Shown here piece after piece: positions 45,780 to 52,038 of a DNA stretch of 52,038 nt. The DNA is from a candidate division NC10 bacterium CSP1-5 (GTDB taxonomy: Bacteria > Methylomirabilota > Methylomirabilia > Methylomirabilales > CSP1-5). Both the position numbers and the translations under genes were made by a program. The stretch covers positions 19,593 through 71,630 of the forward strand of contig LDXR01000016.1 of the NCBI GenBank assembly GCA_001443495.1, written 5' to 3'. The number at the start of each line of letters is the position of its first letter. Position 1 is the first letter of the stretch. The notes under the pieces are model-generated. The model searched no databases and had not been told where the DNA came from. It was given only the letters and a program-made list of their open reading frames with translations.

Positions 45780-46086
45780 CCCGAAGATCCCCCGAGCGGA
45801 ATCCGGTCTCGGCACTAGTAAAACGCGGATACGCTAGCATGGGCGGGTTTCTCTGTCAATTACCGCCTATAAAACTTCTTCTTGACCCGCCCCTTCACGG
45901 TATGCTACGTAAGATGGCTAAAGATTTAGCGTGGTTCTGGGTGTAATTGCATATAATCTTTATTATACAATATTTTAGCATATATATACTCAAGTATAAT
46001 GTTATAGATTGTCAGCCATCCTTTGTGGGGAGGAGAAGAATAAGTGACGGCCTTAGGGCCTTTTGAGAGGATCAAGGGTGACATGG
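45780..46086. other. Divergent AT-rich promoter region between moaD and the TPR protein
   Basis: About 300 bases. On the minus strand TTGACA (45854-45859) and TAGCGT (45831-45836), 17 apart, make a promoter for moaD. On the plus side the DNA from 45940 to 46015 is strongly AT-rich with TATAAT at 45995-46000. GCTAAA, two bases, TTTAGC at 45917-45930 is a perfect inverted repeat that could be an operator. Confidence 0.5.
45831..45859 (-). promoter_or_regulatory. Promoter of moaD-moaE
   Basis: TTGACA and TAGCGT with a 17-base spacer and a TGC just before the -10 box; about 50 bases upstream of the moaD ATG. Confidence 0.55.
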
Positions 46087-47781
46087 ATGATTAAGGTCTT
46101 GGCCCCCTCGCGACATGAGGGGGGGCAGGCCTTTGAACGCTTTGTGCGTCAGGTCCTCGACTCGTGCGGCCTCTCCCAGTTCCGCACGCGACTCAAGGTG
46201 ACCGGCGCAGGCCCCCTCATCGACATCGGGGCAAGGAACCGAAAGGACGCCACTCCGACCATCGGCGTATGCCGCGCTCTCTCCCGGGAGGTGACGGCCG
46301 ACGAGGTCAAGAGCTTCTTCCGCCGATACCGCCGAGAACGGAGAAGGAACAGGAGATTACGCGGGCTGTTCCTCTCTTGCACTCCTTTCAGTCCCAAGGT
46401 CTTCGCCTGGTATCAGACCCTGGATTCCGAGGTGCGGCAAGCCTTTCAGCTCCTCGGCCCTGATGCCATTGTTGCACGCCTGGCTGGGCCCCACCGCCTG
46501 CTGGATCCGAAGGCGGTGGACGCAGAGATTGCCGCTTCATCCACCTACCCTCCCGGCCCTCGGTCCATCGCTCTCTTGGGCGGGAAGCTTTACTGGGTCC
46601 AGACGCTGCTGGTGGGTCGCCGGCCGAAGGCTTTTTGCGTCCTCGAAGGGTCGGGGGGGGCGGCACCCCGCCCCGTCTGCCAGGAGATCAAGAGGCTAGA
46701 TGCCGCCCTGCGCGACAAGCGCCTGCTCGATCTCGGCCTCCGAGAGCGGACCCTCCTCGAGCTGCTCGCCCAGGAAGGACGCGCCGTCGGCGAACTAGCC
46801 CGGGCCCTAGGGGAGCAGCCTCAGGAGGTCCTCGCCCTCCTCCAGTGGCTGGGGAAGGAGGCGGTGGTGACCTCGCAGCGGGAACCCAGGAAGCCCCGCA
46901 GGTTCGATCGATACCGCCTGCAGCGCAGTTTTCAGAACTTCCTTCACGTCGCCCGTCATTTCTTGCCAGGGCCCTATCGCTTCCGCTTTCTCGCCTCCGC
47001 CTTTGCCGCTCAGATGATCACGACCGGCCTCACCTCCTATCTCGAAGAGCGTTTCCGTCTGAAGCTGCCCGCGGAAGATCTCGAGGCGGTCACGAAGCTC
47101 GCGTCGATTTCGCCCGCCGCCCTAGCCTTCGTCCTCTCCACACCACCGACCTATGTCATGACTGACCGCGAAATGAACGCCCGGTTTATCCCCAATGGAG
47201 AACGAGAGAGGCTTCGGGAGGCCGCCCGGACGCGATTCGTGAGCGACCTGACGCTCCGGGCCATCACCGATGGCCTCCACGAAGAGTTCTCGAGCCTTCT
47301 GATCGCCCGGGATGTCCGGGTGTACCTCGCGCGGATCCAGCTCAAGGCAGCCACCCTGCAGTATCCCCTCTTCTCTCTTCGGGCGCACCACGCCCATACC
47401 CTGCCGGGAAGAAAGCCGGTGGCGGACGCCGAACTTTCCCTCGAATTCGGGGCGGTGATGCGCCTCATCCAGGAGTACGATCACGCCATTCAATACCTCA
47501 ACCAGGCCATCCGCGACCTGAGGGACCCCGCGCGCCTGAAGACCGCTTGGAACAACAAAGGCCTCTGCTTCTTCAGCAGACGGCGGTACCAGGAGGCGAT
47601 CGAGTGCTTCAATGAGGCGATCAAGATCGATAACAATCTCAAGCAGGCGTGGTTCAATAAAGCCGTGTGCCTCCGCGAGGTGGGAGATACCCTGGGTGCC
47701 CTGCGCTGCGTCCAGAGGTCCCTGGAGATTGATCCCGCGTACAAGGAGGCGAACGATCTCCTCCGCCGCATCCAGGGTTGA
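46087..47781 (+). CDS. TPR-repeat protein with an Mrr-like (PD-(D/E)XK-type) N-terminal domain and central unknown region
   Basis: A protein of about 564 residues. The first 110 (GGQAFERFVRQVLDSCG, PLIDIGARNRKD, then VCRALSREV) resemble Mrr-type nuclease folds, but the expected E-x-K is replaced by VCRA, so it is probably not catalytic. Residues 110-450 have a helical region of no known family (LSPAALAFVLSTPPTYVMTD). The C-terminal 100 residues hold two to three TPR units (TAWNNKGLCFFSRRRYQEAI, KQAWFNKAVCLREVGDT). A role in binding partners or nucleic acid is possible. The ATG at 46087 is one of three nearby starts (TTG 46063, GTG 46078). An AT-rich promoter region precedes it. Confidence 0.7.
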   Translation: MIKVLAPSRHEGGQAFERFVRQVLDSCGLSQFRTRLKVTGAGPLIDIGARNRKDATPTIGVCRALSREVTADEVKSFFRRYRRERRRNRRLRGLFLSCTPFSPKVFAWYQTLDSEVRQAFQLLGPDAIVARLAGPHRLLDPKAVDAEIAASSTYPPGPRSIALLGGKLYWVQTLLVGRRPKAFCVLEGSGGAAPRPVCQEIKRLDAALRDKRLLDLGLRERTLLELLAQEGRAVGELARALGEQPQEVLALLQWLGKEAVVTSQREPRKPRRFDRYRLQRSFQNFLHVARHFLPGPYRFRFLASAFAAQMITTGLTSYLEERFRLKLPAEDLEAVTKLASISPAALAFVLSTPPTYVMTDREMNARFIPNGERERLREAARTRFVSDLTLRAITDGLHEEFSSLLIARDVRVYLARIQLKAATLQYPLFSLRAHHAHTLPGRKPVADAELSLEFGAVMRLIQEYDHAIQYLNQAIRDLRDPARLKTAWNNKGLCFFSRRRYQEAIECFNEAIKIDNNLKQAWFNKAVCLREVGDTLGALRCVQRSLEIDPAYKEANDLLRRIQG

Positions 47782-47940
47782 GGAAGTTTCCACACCGGTC
47801 TCCTCGGCCTGAAACAGTGCAGTCTGCCATCGGTCTCGTGCGGTCCCCATGAGGCTTCTCGGGTACGGATTGGCCCCCTGGATTTCCCTTGCCGGAGGCG
47901 CGTCGATTCGAGTATCGTGGGTACCGGTGGAGGCACGGTC

Positions 47941-48474
47941 ATGGGATCAGAAAAACGGGTAGCGATCGGAGCCGATCACGCGGCCTATCACATGAAGGAG
48001 GAGCTGAAACTCTTTCTCAAGGAGCTCGGGTACGAGTGCGTCGATTTCGGCACCCACTCGGCCGAGGCTGTCGATTATCCCGATATCGTGTTCCCGGTCG
48101 CGAGGGCCGTCGCCAGTGCGGAGGTGCCGCGGGGGATCGTACTCTGCGGTACCGGGATCGGGAGCGCCATTGTGGCGAATAAGGTCCCGGGCGTCCGTGC
48201 CTCCTTGTGTCACGACACCTTTTCGGCCAAGCACGCACGCGCCCACAATGACGCCAATGTGTTAGCCATGGGGGCCCGAGTCATCGGCATGGGCCTTGCC
48301 CGCGAGATCGTTCGGGAATGGCTTGCCGCCGAGTTTGAAGGGGGGCGGCATGCCCGGCGGGTGGACAAGATCGTACGGCTGGAAGGGCAGCTCTTTACCG
48401 GTGAGGTCAGGCGGGGACCGACCTCGCCGCCGAGGGCGAAGGAGCATCCACCACGGGGAAACCAGGAGGGGTAA
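47941..48474 (+). CDS. rpiB: Ribose-5-phosphate isomerase B
   Basis: A 177-residue RpiB/LacAB-type isomerase. VAIGADHAAYHMKEEL, GIVLCGTGIGSAIVANK (active-site cysteine) and HNDANVLAMGARVIG (conserved H-N-D) are the family signatures. It interconverts ribulose-5-phosphate and ribose-5-phosphate. The C-terminus runs about 30 residues past the usual end with basic and proline residues (RRGPTSPPRAKEH). Start ATG at 47941 with GGTGGAGG upstream. It is followed four bases later by the ligand-binding protein. Confidence 0.92.
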   Translation: MGSEKRVAIGADHAAYHMKEELKLFLKELGYECVDFGTHSAEAVDYPDIVFPVARAVASAEVPRGIVLCGTGIGSAIVANKVPGVRASLCHDTFSAKHARAHNDANVLAMGARVIGMGLAREIVREWLAAEFEGGRHARRVDKIVRLEGQLFTGEVRRGPTSPPRAKEHPPRGNQEG

Positions 48475-48478
48475 TGGG

Positions 48479-48721
48479 ATGACACCGACGACTGCCTATG
48501 TCCTCATCGAGGCCGCATCCGACAAGGCTAAGAATGCACTGAAGGCCATCAGCAAGACCCCCGGTGTGAAGATGGCCCACGCCGTAACCGGCCCCTACGA
48601 CATCATCGCCTTTGTCGAGGCAGCCGACGTCGACGCCTTGGGTCGGGTGGTCCTGTCGAAGATCAGAACAATCTCCGGTGTGACCAAGACCTTGACCTGC
48701 GTTGCCATCGAAGTGCGATAA
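48479..48721 (+). CDS. Stand-alone Lrp/AsnC-type ligand-binding (RAM) domain protein
   Basis: An 80-residue alpha/beta protein. TAYVLIEAASDKAKNAL, GVKMAHAVTGPYDIIAFVEA and LTCVAIEV are the core of the AsnC/Lrp effector-binding RAM fold, without the DNA-binding helix-turn-helix. Such proteins bind amino acids or act as partners of Lrp regulators. Start ATG at 48479 with AGGAGGGG upstream; it follows rpiB by four bases and ends at a hairpin of short repeats. Precise role unknown. Confidence 0.85.
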   Translation: MTPTTAYVLIEAASDKAKNALKAISKTPGVKMAHAVTGPYDIIAFVEAADVDALGRVVLSKIRTISGVTKTLTCVAIEVR

Positions 48722-48725
48722 GAGG

Positions 48726-48799
48726 GCTAGAACGCTGGGAGGCTGGGATGCTAGGATGCACCAGCCTACGAGCATTCTAGCGTCCTAGCTTACTAGCCT
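48726..48799. terminator. Imperfect long hairpin (GCTGGAACGCT family) between convergent genes, likely bidirectional terminator
   Basis: 48726-48746 and 48761-48781 form a 21-base stem with three mismatches and a 14-base loop; further inverted units and a TTTTTT run follow near 48799. It lies between the plus-strand RAM protein and minus-strand pepA, so it could end transcription from both sides. The sequence belongs to the same repeat family as 27355-27432. Confidence 0.6.
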
Positions 48800-50307
48800 T
48801 TTTTCTGCGCAAGGTCGCCGGCAAGACGGATCAGGGTTCGGACGGGAACTCCTGTGGCTCCCTTGGGGCTATCGCCCCTTTCTTTCTCGGCCTGGGTCGT
48901 CCCGGCGATGTCCAGATGGACCCAGGGGGTCTCGCCCACGAAGCGGGCCAGAAACTTGGCGGCGGTAACGGCACCGGCCTTGCGCCCACCCACGTTCTTG
49001 ACGTCGGCCACATCGCTCTTGATCTGCTCGTCGTACTCCCCATCCATCGGCATCTGCCAGACCTTCTCCCCCACCGCTTCGGCCGCAGACCGCACCTGAT
49101 CCATCCATCCCTGATTATTGGTGAAAGCCCCGCTCCGGATTGATCCCAAGGCCACGACACAGGCCCCCGTGAGCGTCGCCGCATCCACCAGGCGCTGGCA
49201 GTCAAGTCTCCGGGCGTAGCAGAGGGCATCGGCAAGGATCAGGCGGCCTTCGGCATCGGTGTTCACCACCTCGATCGTCTTGCCATCCATGGCCCGGACC
49301 ACATCCCCCGGTTTCAGCGCTGATCCCGAGGGGAGATTCTCACAGGCCGGGACAATGGCGGTCACATTAATGGCCGGTTTGAGCTGCCCGATCGCCGCCA
49401 TGGTCGCGATGACGGCTGCCCCGCCAGCCATGTCCCCCTTCATCTGCTCCATGCCCTCGCTCGGCTTGATGGAAATCCCCCCAGAATCGAACGTGATCCC
49501 CTTGCCCACGAGCCCCAAGTCCGGCTGCTTCCCACGTCCGCCTCGATACGAGAGAACGATCAAGACCGGCGGCCGGCTGCTTCCCTGCGCCACCCCCAGG
49601 AGAGCTCCCATCCCCAGACGCTGAAGCTCCCGCTTTCCGAAGACCTGGCAGGAGAGCCTCTGGGCCTTGGCCACGGCGCGGGCCTGCGCCGCGAGATCCT
49701 GCGGGGTGAGGTAATTGGAGGGTTCGTTCACCAGATCCCGGGCCAGGTTGACCGCGCGAGCGACGATCTGCCCGGTGGTGCTCGAGGCCCTGACCTCGGC
49801 CATCTGAGCCCGGTCCCGCAGGAGCAGGGAGACCTCATCGATCGCCCTGTGATCGTCATCGTCTGTCTTCCGCTTATACCGGTCGAAGGTATAGAGCCCC
49901 AGGAGAGCCCCTTCGGTGATGGCCTGAGCCACCTCCGCAACGTCGAGACCCCCAGTCCCCGTCCCATGGAGGATCGTCCCGACCTGCCGGCATCCGTGGC
50001 GGCGGAGGAGTCTCAGGGCCTCCCCGGTCGCCGACCGGACCGCGTCGCGCCCAAACTGTGCCTGCTTCCCCAGACCGGCGACGAGGACCCGCTCGGCCTT
50101 GAGCTTTCCCTGGGTATGCAGGAGCAGGTGTGTCCCCGCCTTTCCCTGAAACTCTCCCTGCGCGATCGCCTGGGAGATCAGGCCCCCCAAAGCCTGATCC
50201 ACTGCGGCCGTCGCTCCGCCCGGCTTGGTGACCCCCTCGAAGAGATTGACGATGAGAGCGTCACCCTTATAGGCGAGAATGTCCTGGACGCGTACTTCGA
50301 CGTTCAC
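48793..50307 (-). CDS. pepA: Cytosol (leucyl) aminopeptidase
   Basis: A 504-residue M17 aminopeptidase. GKGITFDSGGISIKPSEGME holds metal/catalytic residues and VVNTDAEGRLILAD is the M17 signature (NTDAEGRL). It removes N-terminal residues from peptides. The start is GTG at 50305-50307 with GGGAGGGGG upstream; the frame stays open above but overlaps the terminator of pafA. Placement right after pafA suggests degradation of peptides released by the proteasome, though this is inference. Confidence 0.9.
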   Translation of the reverse strand: MNVEVRVQDILAYKGDALIVNLFEGVTKPGGATAAVDQALGGLISQAIAQGEFQGKAGTHLLLHTQGKLKAERVLVAGLGKQAQFGRDAVRSATGEALRLLRRHGCRQVGTILHGTGTGGLDVAEVAQAITEGALLGLYTFDRYKRKTDDDDHRAIDEVSLLLRDRAQMAEVRASSTTGQIVARAVNLARDLVNEPSNYLTPQDLAAQARAVAKAQRLSCQVFGKRELQRLGMGALLGVAQGSSRPPVLIVLSYRGGRGKQPDLGLVGKGITFDSGGISIKPSEGMEQMKGDMAGGAAVIATMAAIGQLKPAINVTAIVPACENLPSGSALKPGDVVRAMDGKTIEVVNTDAEGRLILADALCYARRLDCQRLVDAATLTGACVVALGSIRSGAFTNNQGWMDQVRSAAEAVGEKVWQMPMDGEYDEQIKSDVADVKNVGGRKAGAVTAAKFLARFVGETPWVHLDIAGTTQAEKERGDSPKGATGVPVRTLIRLAGDLAQKKG

Positions 50308-50361
50308 CAGCCCCCTCCCTTTCCGTCCAAGCCCCCCCTCTGGCTCCCATGCGCTGATCGC

Positions 50362-50385
50362 AAAAAAATCGGGCGGCCCTCCCGA
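50362..50385 (-). terminator. Intrinsic terminator after pafA
   Basis: On the minus strand TCGGG (50381-50385), seven bases, CCCGA (50369-50373), followed by seven T residues (50362-50368), 33 bases after the pafA stop. A classic short stem with a U tract, it separates pafA from pepA. Confidence 0.65.
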
Positions 50386-50417
50386 GCCACCCGGAACGGG
50401 ATCTCGGCCTTTCCACC

Positions 50418-51782
50418 TCAATAATAGGAGGAGGCGATCATCTCCTCTACCCTGGCATCCCTCGACTGGAACGGGTCCTTACAGAGAATGGTCCGCTGGT
50501 ACCGGTCATTGAGCTTGAGATAGCTCCATCCCACGTCGTATGACTTATTCCGCTCCATCGCGTACTTGATGAAGTCGCTCCGGATCTTTGCCCGCGTCGT
50601 CTGCGGAGGCTCCACCATCGCCTCTTCGATCTGCCCGTCGGTACACAGGCGATCGATCAGATCCTCCCGGGCCATGAGATAGTAGAGCCCGCGGCTCCGC
50701 TTGATATCGTGATACTGCAGATCCAGCATCGAAATCCGCTGGTCCTCGAACCCCACCTTGCGCCGCTCCATGTAGGACCGGATGAGCTCCATCTTGATCA
50801 CCCAGTCGAGATGTTGCTGGAGCTGCCATGGGTCCTCCGCCAGCTTGTCCAGGACCCACGCCCATTTCTCCAGGATGTCAAGGATCTGGGGGGCGGCCTC
50901 GCGCCCCTGGTAGTAGGCCCACGCCATCTCGAGATACTCCCGCTGGATCTCGACCCCGCTCAGCTCCACTCCCCGCTTGAGCCGCACCTTCCGCCGGCAG
51001 GTAACATCGTGGGAGATCTCCTTGATGGCCCGGACCGGGTCCTCGAGGGCAAGATCCTTCCGGAGCCACCCATCCTCCACCATGCTGAGGACGATCGCCG
51101 TCGCCCCGACCTTCAGATAGGTGGCGAACTCCGACATGTTGCTGTCGCCGACGATGACGTGCAACCGGCGGTACTTCTCCTCGTCGGCGTGGGGTTCGTC
51201 ACGGGTGTTGATGATGCCGCGGGAGCTCGTGGTAGCCCCCGAGATCTCCTGGTAGATGTGCTGCGCCCGCTGGGAGATGTAGTAGTGGTTCCCCGCCCTG
51301 GTCCGCAGGACCTTGCCCGCCCCCGCGTAGACCTGGCGGGTGACAAAAAAGGGAATCAGGAGCTCGGCCAGTTTGTGGAAGTTGACCGATCGCTCCACCA
51401 GGTAGTTCTCGTGACAGCCGTAGGTGTTCCCCACCGAGTCGGTGTTGTTCTTGAAGATATAGATCTCGCAATAAAGCCCGTTCTCCCGGAGCTTCCGCTC
51501 CGCGGCGTACAGGAGCTCCTCCACGATCCGCTCCCCGGCCTTGTCGTGAATCACCAGGTCCAGCGGGTTGTCGCACTCGGGGGTCGCATACTCCGGGTGG
51601 CAGCCGGTGTCCTGATACAGGCGCGCCCCGTTCCGGAGGAAGTCATTCGTCCCCCGCTGACGGGAGACCACCTTTTCAAACAGGTACCCGAGGGCACTCT
51701 CGACCGAGAGGTTCAGCTTCCCGCCGAGCGACGAGGAGATGAGGCCGTATTCATTTTCCAGTCCGAAGATCCTCGTCTGCAT
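50418..51782 (-). CDS. pafA: Pup-protein ligase
   Basis: A 454-residue enzyme of the glutamine-synthetase-like carboxylate-amine ligase family. MQTRIFGLENEYGLI begins with the metal-binding residues, HPEYATPECDNPLDLV follows, and RLHVIVGDSNMSEFATYLK and the C-terminal domain are typical. It ligates Pup to substrate lysines using ATP, feeding the bacterial proteasome. The length (454) and lack of the roughly 40-residue loop typical of Dop favour PafA over Dop. Start ATG at 51780-51782; the prcA gene ends 54 bases before it. Confidence 0.92.
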   Translation of the reverse strand: MQTRIFGLENEYGLISSSLGGKLNLSVESALGYLFEKVVSRQRGTNDFLRNGARLYQDTGCHPEYATPECDNPLDLVIHDKAGERIVEELLYAAERKLRENGLYCEIYIFKNNTDSVGNTYGCHENYLVERSVNFHKLAELLIPFFVTRQVYAGAGKVLRTRAGNHYYISQRAQHIYQEISGATTSSRGIINTRDEPHADEEKYRRLHVIVGDSNMSEFATYLKVGATAIVLSMVEDGWLRKDLALEDPVRAIKEISHDVTCRRKVRLKRGVELSGVEIQREYLEMAWAYYQGREAAPQILDILEKWAWVLDKLAEDPWQLQQHLDWVIKMELIRSYMERRKVGFEDQRISMLDLQYHDIKRSRGLYYLMAREDLIDRLCTDGQIEEAMVEPPQTTRAKIRSDFIKYAMERNKSYDVGWSYLKLNDRYQRTILCKDPFQSRDARVEEMIASSYY

Positions 51783-51836
51783 AACACGCTGTCCGGTGTC
51801 CCGCGCCGCCCGTGAGGCACATGACGGGGCCGCTCC

Positions 51837-52038
51837 CTACGACTCCAGGTCGCCCGCCAGGCCGACCAGCTCGGCGGCGGTGAACCGGCGGAACCTCCGG
51901 CCGGGATGGTGCCGATCCAGCATCGCCACCTCGAGATTGTTGGCCCGGACCGTCTGATTCGCCGAGGCCTCCAGGGCCTTCACCGCCAGCCCGAGTGAGG
52001 CCTCGAGGGTGGTCCCCTCCTCGTACTTGTCCTTCAGA
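51837..52038 (-). CDS. prcA: Proteasome alpha subunit (partial, 3' end)
   Basis: The last 66 codons of a gene that continues past the right edge. The end ANNLEVAMLDRHHPGRRFRRF matches the alpha-subunit pattern (NLEVAVLDR...FRRL) of bacterial 20S proteasomes, and it lies just before pafA, its usual neighbour. The stop is at 51837-51839. Identity rests on a short C-terminal piece and on context. Confidence 0.8.
   Translation of the reverse strand, partial: LKDKYEEGTTLEASLGLAVKALEASANQTVRANNLEVAMLDRHHPGRRFRRFTAAELVGLAGDLES

Noticed and set aside
50418-51782. Dop (depupylase) instead of PafA
   Set aside because: The protein lacks the extra loop of Dop and its length and N-terminus match PafA; the assignment still rests on sequence alone.

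Overview
The window is 52 kb of gene-dense, GC-rich bacterial DNA in which almost every gene lies on the minus strand. The envelope genes (kdsA, kdsB, a heptose-7-phosphate kinase, an MsbA-type exporter, lgt) indicate a diderm, LPS-making bacterium. The right end carries pafA and the 3' end of a proteasome alpha-subunit gene, so the organism also has the Pup-proteasome system. That pairing, the GC level and the abundant short repeats fit an uncultured lineage such as NC10/Methylomirabilota or Nitrospirota. This placement is inference; no rRNA or tRNA gene was seen to test it.

Layout, right to left in the direction of minus-strand transcription. (1) 50.4-52.0 kb: prcA (partial) and pafA, then a terminator and leucyl aminopeptidase pepA (48.8-50.3 kb). 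(2) 46.1-48.7 kb, plus strand: a TPR protein with an Mrr-like N-terminus, rpiB and a stand-alone Lrp-type ligand-binding protein, facing moaD-moaE (45.1-45.8 kb) across an AT-rich divergent promoter region. (3) 41.2-44.9 kb: a large plus-strand UPF0182 membrane protein converging on a KaiC/RAD55-like ATPase. (4) 39.8-41.0 kb: a run of small proteins (EF-Tu domain-2-like, unknown, Rho-N-like, FmdB zinc ribbon). (5) 36.7-39.7 kb: ArnT-like glycosyltransferase, Nudix hydrolase and lgt. (6) 28.2-36.5 kb: an LPS-core operon (geranylgeranyl-reductase-like oxidoreductase, heptose kinase, kdsB, pyrG, methyltransferase, kdsA, msbA-like), mostly joined by 4-base overlaps.

(7) 1-28.05 kb: a surface-polysaccharide locus continuing past the left edge. 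It opens with a winged-helix/Rossmann regulator, a four-helix-bundle protein and a NusG/UpxY-type antiterminator, followed by a uronate epimerase and a nucleotide-sugar dehydrogenase. Next comes an overlapping 11-gene block (12.5-23.6 kb) with SpsF-, SpsC-, SpsE- and GNAT-type enzymes that matches a nonulosonic (legionaminic/sialic-type) acid pathway, extended by an AsnB-type amidotransferase, a WbpG-type sugar amidotransferase and a small unknown protein. A less GC-rich insert (8.4-12.5 kb) holds the flippase and a large putative glycosyltransferase. Glycosyltransferase, methyltransferase, a second CMP-sugar synthetase-like gene, a hydroxyacid dehydrogenase, two SDR epimerases, an oxidoreductase and an aminotransferase complete the locus.

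The most unusual feature is a set of short degenerate DNA repeats in several families. They fill intergenic gaps as inverted arrays and also sit in frame inside genes: three places in the nucleotide-sugar dehydrogenase, two in the epimerase, one in the NusG-like protein and one in kdsB. They add low-complexity peptides to otherwise conserved enzymes and supply stop codons at some gene ends.
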